Below are positions 6,188 through 12,078 of a stretch of 12,078 nt of DNA, piece by piece. The notes under the pieces are model-generated. The model was given only the letters and a program-made list of their open reading frames with translations, had not been told where the DNA came from and did not search any database. The stretch's first letter is position 1. Every line of letters begins with the position of its first letter. Source of the stretch: Bacillota bacterium (GTDB taxonomy: Bacteria > Bacillota > Clostridia > Christensenellales > Borkfalkiaceae); the NCBI GenBank assembly GCA_021768985.1, contig JAETTR010000021.1, positions 1 through 12,078 of the forward strand, read 5' to 3'. The translations under genes were made by a program, and so were the position numbers.

Positions 6188-7684
6188 ATGTATTTTATCA
6201 GTACGCGGGGGAAAGAGCGCGTAACGGGCGCGCAGGCGATCGTGCAGGGGATTGCTTCGGACGGAGGGCTGTTCGTGCCCGAGTCCTTCCCCGCCGTTTC
6301 GGCGGCGGAAATGGAGGGAATGCTCGGCATGGACTATCCCGAACGCGCCGCGCTCGTGTTGGGCAAATATCTCGACGAATACGACAGCGGGGAGCTGCTG
6401 GAAGCGCTCCGCGCCGCTTATGCACGCTTCGACGACGGCGATCCCGCGCCGCTCGTGCGGATCGAGAACGGCACCTATCTGCTCGAGCTTTTCCACGGAC
6501 CCACCTGCGCGTTCAAGGACATGGCGCTCACCGTGCTGCCCTATCTGCTCCGCAAGGGCTGCGAGATCGCGGGGATCAAGGAAAAGATCCTCGTGCTCGT
6601 CGCGACGAGCGGGGACACGGGCAAAGCCGCGCTTGAAGGCTTCGGCGGCGCGGAGGGCATCAAGGTCATGGCGTTCTATCCCGAAGAGGGCGTTTCGAAG
6701 ATGCAGAAGTTGCAAATGTGCACCACGGAATGGGAGAACGAGAACGTGATCGCCGTGCGCGGGAACTTCGACGACTGCCAGACGGGCGTAAAGCGCATAT
6801 TCGCTTCCGCGGAATACGCAAAGGCGCTCGAAGAAAAGGGGTACAGGCTTTCTTCCGCGAACTCCATCAACTTCGGCAGACTCGCGCCCCAGATCGCCTA
6901 TTATTTTTCCGCCTATTGCGACCTCGTGACTTCCGATCAGATCAAATACGGCGACAAGGTCGATTTCGCCGTTCCCACGGGGAACTTCGGCAATATCCTC
7001 GCGGCGTACTATGCGAAGATGATGGGATTGCCCGTCGGAAAGCTGATCTGCGCTTCCAACCGCAACAACGTGCTCACCGATTTCTTCGGCAACGGCACGT
7101 ACGATTGCAAGCGTCCGTTTTTCAGAACCATGTCGCCCTCGATGGATATTCTCGTTTCCTCCAATCTCGAACGGCTCGTGTTCGAGCTTTCGGGCAGGAA
7201 CGCGGGTCTGACGGCGGAGCGCATGGCGGCGCTCTCCGAAAAGGGCAGGTATTCCGTCTCTCAGGAGGAGCTGAACGCCTTGCGCGAGAGCTTTTACGCG
7301 GGCTATACGAGCGAGGACGACACCGTGGAATGCATTTACGAGTTCTTCTCCGAATACGGCTATCCCATGGACACGCATACGGGCGTCGCCATGAACGTGG
7401 CGCAGAATTACTTAAAATCGCTCGAGGACGTAGTCGGCGCGGAGGAGCGCCCCATGGTCGTCGTATCGACGGCGAGCCCCTATAAATTCCCGCAGGATGT
7501 GCTTTACGCGCTTACGGGGAACGACGTGAAGGACAGTTTCAAGGGCGTAAAGCGCATCAATTTGCTGACGGCTATGAAGGTGCCCGAGAGTCTGAAGGCG
7601 ATCCGCTACAAGCCGATCCGCTTCAAACAGGTGGTAACGCCCGCAAAGATGTTCGACGAAGTATTGAAATTCGTGAACGAATAA
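6188..7684 (+). CDS. thrC: Threonine synthase
   Basis: This enzyme converts O-phosphohomoserine to threonine with pyridoxal phosphate, the last step of the threonine pathway. The 498 residues match the long (E. coli/yeast-like) class rather than the short Bacillus class. Visible features: the N-terminal GIASDGGLFVPESFP block, the PLP lysine K110 in FHGPTCAFKDMAL, the phosphate/substrate loop ATSGDTGKAA from 139, and the PLP-binding loop VPTGNFGNILAAYYA. The C-terminal TASPYKFPQDV block is also intact. AGAGGT (6178-6183) precedes the ATG at 5-base spacing. The following DUF2500 gene starts 7 bases after the stop. No homoserine dehydrogenase or kinase gene lies nearby, so the threonine pathway is dispersed. 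Confidence 0.96.
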   Translation: MYFISTRGKERVTGAQAIVQGIASDGGLFVPESFPAVSAAEMEGMLGMDYPERAALVLGKYLDEYDSGELLEALRAAYARFDDGDPAPLVRIENGTYLLELFHGPTCAFKDMALTVLPYLLRKGCEIAGIKEKILVLVATSGDTGKAALEGFGGAEGIKVMAFYPEEGVSKMQKLQMCTTEWENENVIAVRGNFDDCQTGVKRIFASAEYAKALEEKGYRLSSANSINFGRLAPQIAYYFSAYCDLVTSDQIKYGDKVDFAVPTGNFGNILAAYYAKMMGLPVGKLICASNRNNVLTDFFGNGTYDCKRPFFRTMSPSMDILVSSNLERLVFELSGRNAGLTAERMAALSEKGRYSVSQEELNALRESFYAGYTSEDDTVECIYEFFSEYGYPMDTHTGVAMNVAQNYLKSLEDVVGAEERPMVVVSTASPYKFPQDVLYALTGNDVKDSFKGVKRINLLTAMKVPESLKAIRYKPIRFKQVVTPAKMFDEVLKFVNE

Positions 7685-7691
7685 AAGCGGT

Positions 7692-8045
7692 ATGTTGGGA
7701 TTTGAAATTATCTTTATTGTAATAACTGCGCTTGTTTTCGGTGTCTTTATCTTCGTGTTCGTCAAGGGAATCGCGCAGTGGAATAAAAACAATCATTCCC
7801 CGCGGCTGACGGTGAATGCGGTCGTCGTTGCAAAACGGACGAACGTGTCTCATCATCACCACGGCGCGGGTACGAGCGCGCACATGTCGAGCAGTACGAC
7901 TTATTACGCCACCTTTCAGGTAGACAGCGGAGACAGAATCGAGTTGCATCTCGGCGGCAGGGAATACGGCGAACTTGCCGAGGGAGATAAGGGCAAGCTT
8001 TCCTTTCAGGGCACGCGATATCTCGGATTCGAAAGAACGGAATAA
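7692..8045 (+). CDS. DUF2500 family membrane-anchored protein
   Basis: Of its 117 residues, ~3-26 form one strongly hydrophobic N-terminal helix, followed by WNKNNHSPRLTVNAVVVAKR and a small beta-rich domain containing TTYYATFQVDSGDRIEL and GKLSFQGTRYLGFER. These are hallmarks of DUF2500, a family of unknown function. The charge pattern suggests a signal anchor with the soluble domain either outside or inside; I cannot decide which. A histidine-rich stretch (H54-H57, H64) lies in the loop before the second beta strand. The Shine-Dalgarno site is weak and the start lies 7 bases after thrC, so coupled translation from the thrC message is likely. A strong terminator closes the unit. Confidence 0.88.
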   Translation: MLGFEIIFIVITALVFGVFIFVFVKGIAQWNKNNHSPRLTVNAVVVAKRTNVSHHHHGAGTSAHMSSSTTYYATFQVDSGDRIELHLGGREYGELAEGDKGKLSFQGTRYLGFERTE

Positions 8046-8059
8046 CGATTCGGGTACAT

Positions 8060-8104
8060 AAAAAGCCCGCTATCCTTCGTATGCGAAGATAGCGGGCTTT
8101 TTTT
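8060..8104. terminator. Strong bidirectional intrinsic terminator
   Basis: AAAAAGCCCGCTATC (8060-8074) pairs with GATAGCGGGCTTTTT (starting 8088), extended by TTCG/CGAA past a bulged C and closed by a TATG loop. T-runs flank it in both orientations, so it can end the thrC-DUF2500 transcript and the convergent SGNH remnant. It also shields the GH31 remnant from read-through. Confidence 0.95.
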
Positions 8105-8114
8105 ATGCCGTTTT

Positions 8115-8330
8115 TCAGGACAGGCGGTCGACAAAGTATTTTACGAACAGGGGCGTCCAGCCTGCGGAATAGCCTTCGATCGTGGGGTGAATGTCGTCGC
8201 TCCAGAAATGCGGATAGCTCTTGTATCCGGCGTGCAGAATATCGAGGGGTTCGATCTCCCATTTTTCGCAGATCTTTTTAAAATCGCCGTTCACGTAATT
8301 CTCATAAGCCGCTATTGCACCAATACGGTC
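8115..8330 (-). pseudogene. C-terminal remnant of an SGNH/GDSL-type hydrolase
   Basis: The minus strand encodes about 71 residues to a stop at 8117-8115: from near DRIGAIAAYENY, through EPLDILHAGY, to FWSDDIHPTIEGY and the end VKYFVDRLS. The D-D-I-H-P block is the typical catalytic Asp-x-x-His dyad of SGNH/GDSL esterases, which lies near the C-terminus. The nucleophile Ser, the Gly and Asn blocks and the start are absent. Upstream on the minus strand the frame stays open but reads only antisense of the GH31 fragment, not SGNH sequence. It is therefore a 5'-truncated remnant. It ends just before the shared terminator, as an intact gene would. Confidence 0.75.
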
Positions 8331-8345
8331 CGGCGGTTCCGCGAG
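8311..8345. other. Junction of two truncated genes (recombination or assembly breakpoint)
   Basis: SGNH-like coding on the minus strand and GH31-like coding on the plus strand both stop being recognisable within this short interval. The two 5' ends face each other, and no intact start, ribosome site or promoter lies between them. No insertion sequence end, long direct repeat or inverted repeat is visible at the point. Confidence 0.65.
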
Positions 8346-9575
8346 CCCTGGCTGTACGACGGGGAAACGCTGGAAATCGTCAGGGAGTACGAGCTGATGC
8401 GTTACCGCTTGTTGCCTTATCTTTACGCAAAGGCGTACGAAGCATACGCCACGGGAGAGGCGATGTTCCGCTCGCTCGCGCTCGATTTCCCCGACGACGA
8501 ACAAGCGGCGCGGAAGGACGAATATCTCTTCGGAAACGATCTTCTCGTGGCGCCGATCGGTGGAGTCGTGCCGACGGAGCTTTCGGAAAGCGATTATACC
8601 GCGCCCGTATACGTTACCTTTTACGACGGAATCGAGGCGAAGGGCTCGTCCATCGCCTCGGCAACGTGGAATAAAGTGTTGCTGAATCTGCGCCACGAAC
8701 CGCCCATGGAGGGCGTGCCCGTCTATCACTTTTCCGCAAAAATTCGTACGAAGATCAAGTTCGATCGACCGATGCGCCTGTACGTGAAGAGCGACGACGG
8801 CGTTACGGTTTTTGTGGACGGAAAGTGCGTGCTCGAGGATAACGACATGCATTCGGCGATTCTGTTCCCGCTCGACGTGCTTTCGCCGAACGAGGAACAC
8901 GATCTGCAGATTCGGTACTTTCAGGGCGGCGGAGAAGCGTTTCTGGGCTTATACGCGGCGGAGCCGAAGGACGAGAGCGAAAAGGAGATTTATCTGCCGG
9001 AGGGGCGTTGGATGGATCTGTTCGACGGAACCGTATACGCGGGCAGACGGACGATCCGGAAGCGGTACGGACTGCGCCCCATGCCGCTGTTCGTACGGCT
9101 GGGCGCGCTGATTCCCCTTGCCGCGCCCGCGCAGACGACCAAGGATCAGAGTTGGGAAACGCTCGTATACGATTTCTATCCCGATCGGCAGGGGTCGGAC
9201 GCGGGATATCTCTACGAGGACGACGGCGAAACGACGGCGTATCAGACGGGCGAGTTCTCGAAGAGCGGCTATTTTGCAAAATATTCGGAAAAAGAAAACG
9301 CGTTCGTTGTGAATTTCCGCGCCGCCGAGGGGAGCTTTCAGGGAGACCGTGCGGTAAAACAGCGCAAAATCACGCTGAAATATCATCTGCTCGCGGGCGC
9401 GGACAGGGTTGCGCGCGTCTGCGTCAACGGCCGCGAAACGCCCTTCGAAACGCGGGAGAAGGCTTGCGTATTCCCGTTGAATACGGAAATTCCGGCGCCC
9501 GACGGCGCGGTTCTCGCCGTAAGCTTCGAGGCGGAAACGGCAAATAATTACGTAGTAAAATTTTATCTCGTATAA
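8331..9575 (+). pseudogene. C-terminal remnant of a GH31 glycoside hydrolase with nested PA14 domain
   Basis: Recognisable homology starts at RRFREPWLYDG (8331) and runs to the stop at 9573-9575, about 414 residues. Order: the last part of the GH31 barrel (RYRLLPYLYAKAYEA, then ALDFPDD, EYLFGNDLLVAPI), a PA14-like domain (~8607-8965, with YVKSDDGVTVFVDGK and IRYFQGGGEAFLGLY), the resumed GH31 beta-sandwich (EIYLPEGRWMDLFDG), and a DUF5110-like end (YLYEDDGETTAYQTGEF). GH31 enzymes are alpha-glucosidases or alpha-xylosidases. The catalytic nucleophile and acid lie upstream in the barrel and are missing, so this fragment should be inactive. The frame is open upstream to an ATG at 8187, but that part is antisense to the SGNH remnant. 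An in-frame ATG at 8397 has AGGGAG upstream, probably by chance. No promoter was seen. Confidence 0.8.
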
Positions 9576-9598
9576 CGCGATTCGGAATCGCAGGAATA

Positions 9599-9620
9599 AG
9601 AGGGCGGATTCCGCCCTTTT
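9599..9620 (+). terminator. Intrinsic terminator of the GH31 gene
   Basis: AGGGCGG (9601-9607) pairs with CCGCCCT (9611-9617) around an ATT loop and is followed by TTTATTTTG. It lies about 25 bases after the GH31 stop, where an intact gene would have its terminator. Confidence 0.85.
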
Positions 9621-9698
9621 ATTTTGTTTGTTATGACGGAACGTTTTGAAATATTCGACGATTTCTATGAAAAAATTTGAATAAATTCAAAAAATTAG

Positions 9699-9729
9699 TT
9701 GACGGCTATGGGAGGGGGTGTGCTATAAT
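9699..9729 (+). promoter_or_regulatory. sigma-A promoter with extended -10 for the surface protein
   Basis: TTGACG (9699-9704) and a perfect TATAAT (9724-9729) are separated by 19 bases, longer than the optimum. A TGC directly before the -10 box gives the extended form, which can offset the spacing. The start codon follows about 35 bases later behind AAGGAG (9750-9755). Confidence 0.8.
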
Positions 9730-9763
9730 AGAGATGCAGTATTTTATGTAAGGAGTAGTAGTT

Positions 9764-9847
9764 ATGAAGCAAAAAACCAAAGTGTTGTTTGGGGCAACGC
9801 TGACTACGGCGATGTGCGCGAGTCTGATCGCGGGCACCACCTACGCA
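9764..9847 (+). other. SipW-type signal peptide
   Basis: It encodes residues 1-28: K2, K4 and K6, then a hydrophobic stretch (VLFGATLTTAMCASLIAG), then TTYA before LFTSE. There is no lipobox, as C18 lies within the hydrophobic core and is not at a cleavage site. No SipW-like peptidase gene lies in the window. Confidence 0.75.
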
Positions 9848-12078
9848 TTGTTCACGAGCGAGAGCGAAGTGAACGTCGCGATTACGAGCGCAAAGCTTGC
9901 CGTAACCGCAAACGTTAAGAATCTTCAAACGGGGTTCGACGGCGATTACGTGAATGAAGCGAGCGCAACGGCGGATTTCAACGAAACGACCAAGATGCTC
10001 ACCGTAGAGAACATGGCGCCCGGCGACAAGGTGACCTTTCAGGTAAACGTTTCCGCCGCGGCGACGATCGATTTTCAGTACCGTCTGAAATTCGGTTTCG
10101 AAAGCGAGAACGAAGATCTCTTCCGTCAGCTCTTAATCGGCGTCGGCGATCCCGCGGAAGAGGGCGCGGAAGTAGCGTACGACTACTACTCCGAAGGCGT
10201 TACCGCGTGGATGAAGCACGCGGCGACGGGGAAAGACGCGGTGACTGTGGAGACGAAGGAAGTCGTCGTGGAGATGCCTTACTACGTGAGCGGCGAGCAG
10301 TATATGGGTAAGACCTGTAAGTTCGCGTTCGCGGTGGAAGCGGTGCAGGGCAACGCGAATAAGAACGACGAAGCTTCGGCATTGAAAACGCACGTCGTAA
10401 AGACCGATGACGAATTGAATACGGCGCTCGGCGAGATCAAGGACGGCGAAACGTTGGTGCTGTGGGGAAATCATTGGGAGAACGAGACGGTAAAAGTTGA
10501 ATCGGAAACGCTTACCAAACTGTACGTAAACGGCGATAAAGTCGGCGCGTTCGAATTTAACACGCCCAATGCGGACGTGAAATATTATAACGCTTATACG
10601 AACGTGATTCAGGCGAAGGCGGTTGCGGACAATTCCTTACATATCTTCGGAAAAGCGGAAGAGCTCGTGCTCAATCAGGGCAAAGCGGTTATCGAGTCGG
10701 GCGCGAATTTAAACGCGATTACGTTGGATGTTGCGGAAAATGCGAGCGCGAAACTCGTCATTGCGAAGGAAGCGCAGGTGGAAAACGTTGCGCAAGCCGA
10801 AGGCAGCGCGGGCGAAGTCGAATTTTCGGTTTCCACGGCGGAAGGTCTGAAATCGGCGCTTATGGGCGGCGGTAAGATCGTTTTAACGGAAAACATTACC
10901 GTGGCGGATCAGTTGCAGATCACCAAGCCAACGGAGTTCGATTTGAACGGAATGGAGCTTGTCGGCACCTATGCGGGCGCGTTCATCGTCAATGCGAAAG
11001 ATAACGCGCTTACGTTCGGCGGCGACGGACACGTTTATACCACGAATATCGACGCGCAAAAGCGCGCATCGGTCTTAAATTACGGTACGCTTACCATTAA
11101 CGAGAACGCGGGAACGTTCGGCAGCAATAAGAGCCGCGGAAATGCTGTGAATAACTTCGGTAATGCATTAATTAAGGGCGGTAAATTTACTGCTTGCGAT
11201 AATTATACGAACGGCGGATACGCGTATGCGCTTGTAAACGGGACGAACGAAAATGACGATGCGGTTATGACGATCGAGAACGCGACCGTATTCGGAAAAA
11301 TGAACGGCGTGCTTGCCGCCGACGGCGGAAAGCTGATTGTAAACGGCGGAACGTATACGCTTGGTACCGGCGAAGAGGACAATTTGTTCTATATGGCGTA
11401 TACTTCCGGAGCGGGCGTAATCGAAATTAACGGCGGTAAATTTACGAGAAACGCGAAAAATAATCACGGATTCTTTGCCGGATTCGGAAGCGGAAATATT
11501 ACGGTAAAAGGCGGAGAGTTTGAAGATTTGGTAAACAATTCGATAACGGTATCCGGTTATGCTCCCGTAATTATCACTGAAGGATACTCCGGAACTGCCA
11601 CGTTTAAACAGGGCACGAATGCAAACGTTGTCGATTTGCGTAATGATACACAGAGAATCGTAAACGTTAAGACGAGTGCAGAATTGATTTCCGCATTGAA
11701 GAATGCGAAGAGCGGCGATGTTATTATGCTCGCCGAGGGTACTTATTCTCCTACGGCAAATGAGGAGTTCGTCATTAAAGCGGATAACGTTATTTTGCTC
11801 GGCGCGGATTTGAAGAAAACAATTCTTGATGCGAAAGAATTTACTTGTAGCGGTCAAGCGGGCTTTATCGTTGCGGGTAATAACGTTACCGTTCAGAATG
11901 TAACGATTAAAACGAGTTCAACTTCGGGCGATGTGGCAGCGTTGAAGGTAACGAATCTCGACGCGGTTCCCGAAGGCGGGGACAATAAAGTCGTTGAAGG
12001 GTTCAGATTGCAAATGGCGCAGATTTTTGGCAATGAAGGACACGGCGTAAATCTTCATACCGTAAAAAATGCGGCGCT
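9764..12078 (+). CDS. Large secreted beta-helix protein with SipW-type signal and TasA-like domain, C-terminus beyond window
   Basis: The frame is open from ATG 9764 to the right edge: 771 residues visible, no stop. AAGGAG precedes the start at 8-base spacing. Residues 1-28 are a signal peptide with a basic start and a hydrophobic core. The boundary TTYALFTSESEVN is the pattern of SipW-cognate signals used by TasA/CalY-type matrix proteins; cleavage is likely after A28. Residues ~29-200 look like a TasA-like beta-sandwich (LTVENMAPGDKVTFQVNV). From ~212 the sequence becomes a right-handed beta-helix of pectate-lyase type, with short turns such as LTINENAGTFG, ALIKGGKF, KLIVNGGTYT, VIEINGGKFT and ITVKGGEF. 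A T-x-x-E/G-L-x-x-A-L entry motif recurs at 212, 355 and 635. It is probably an exported surface, fibre or glycan-binding protein; no enzyme active site was identified. Confidence 0.85.
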   Translation, partial: MKQKTKVLFGATLTTAMCASLIAGTTYALFTSESEVNVAITSAKLAVTANVKNLQTGFDGDYVNEASATADFNETTKMLTVENMAPGDKVTFQVNVSAAATIDFQYRLKFGFESENEDLFRQLLIGVGDPAEEGAEVAYDYYSEGVTAWMKHAATGKDAVTVETKEVVVEMPYYVSGEQYMGKTCKFAFAVEAVQGNANKNDEASALKTHVVKTDDELNTALGEIKDGETLVLWGNHWENETVKVESETLTKLYVNGDKVGAFEFNTPNADVKYYNAYTNVIQAKAVADNSLHIFGKAEELVLNQGKAVIESGANLNAITLDVAENASAKLVIAKEAQVENVAQAEGSAGEVEFSVSTAEGLKSALMGGGKIVLTENITVADQLQITKPTEFDLNGMELVGTYAGAFIVNAKDNALTFGGDGHVYTTNIDAQKRASVLNYGTLTINENAGTFGSNKSRGNAVNNFGNALIKGGKFTACDNYTNGGYAYALVNGTNENDDAVMTIENATVFGKMNGVLAADGGKLIVNGGTYTLGTGEEDNLFYMAYTSGAGVIEINGGKFTRNAKNNHGFFAGFGSGNITVKGGEFEDLVNNSITVSGYAPVIITEGYSGTATFKQGTNANVVDLRNDTQRIVNVKTSAELISALKNAKSGDVIMLAEGTYSPTANEEFVIKADNVILLGADLKKTILDAKEFTCSGQAGFIVAGNNVTVQNVTIKTSSTSGDVAALKVTNLDAVPEGGDNKVVEGFRLQMAQIFGNEGHGVNLHTVKNAA

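Noticed and set aside
6146..7378. 410-residue minus-strand ORF opposite thrC
   Set aside because: Antisense shadow of threonine synthase with no start signals or motifs. Long antisense frames are expected at this GC content.
8187..8330. N-terminal extension of the GH31 ORF from ATG 8187
   Set aside because: This part is antisense to the SGNH remnant, lacks GH31 barrel motifs and has no ribosome site.
8311..8345. Mobile element insertion at the SGNH/GH31 junction
   Set aside because: No transposase, terminal inverted repeats or target duplication can be seen; the two coding fragments abut directly.
8331..8900. Minus-strand extension of the SGNH remnant as a 261-residue gene
   Set aside because: Upstream of about 8330 the frame reads antisense of the GH31 fragment and shows no SGNH motifs, so the long ORF is a chance fusion.
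11168..11857. 229-residue minus-strand ORF in the surface protein gene
   Set aside because: Antisense to the continuous beta-helix frame, which shows a signal peptide and repeats; the minus ORF has no motifs or ribosome site.

Overview
The window looks like a chromosomal stretch of a GC-rich member of the Bacillota, probably class Clostridia. The reasons are the block rpmE - DUF1385/prmC - prfA, the B. subtilis-like release factor 1, strong Shine-Dalgarno sites, consensus sigma-A promoters, a DUF2500 protein and a surface protein with a SipW-type export signal. A gut lineage near Christensenellales is a guess from style only. No rRNA, tRNA, CRISPR array, insertion sequence or phage gene was seen.

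Layout. (1) 1-865, minus strand: the N-terminal 288 residues of a divergent medium-chain dehydrogenase (MDR), cut by the left edge and driven by its own promoter. (2) 866-1140: a divergent promoter region. (3) 1141-5555, plus strand: a translation operon of rpmE, a DUF1385 membrane protein fused in frame to the release-factor methyltransferase PrmC, prfA (RF1, the PrmC substrate) and a class I aminotransferase of the aspartate type. (4) 5602-8104: a small P-loop protein with its own promoter, then threonine synthase behind a strong leader hairpin, then a small DUF2500 membrane protein, closed by a strong two-way terminator. (5) 8115-9575: two gene remnants lying head to head. One is the last ~71 residues of an SGNH/GDSL hydrolase (minus strand). 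The other is the last ~414 residues of a GH31 glycosidase with a nested PA14 domain (plus strand). Both lost their 5' portions at the same point near 8310-8340. (6) 9699-12078: a strong promoter and the first 771 residues of a very large secreted protein with a SipW-type signal, a TasA-like beta-sandwich and right-handed beta-helix modules, open at the right edge.

How the genes relate. PrmC methylates the GGQ glutamine of RF1, and here enzyme and substrate are adjacent and nearly overlapping, with PrmC tethered to a membrane protein. The aminotransferase and threonine synthase both belong to aspartate-family amino-acid metabolism but sit in different transcription units. The points most worth a second look are the DUF1385-PrmC fusion, the SGNH/GH31 breakpoint (real rearrangement or assembly chimera), the PA14 insert in the GH31 fragment, and the large SipW-signal beta-helix protein. 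I see no convincing evidence of a wholly new multi-gene system.
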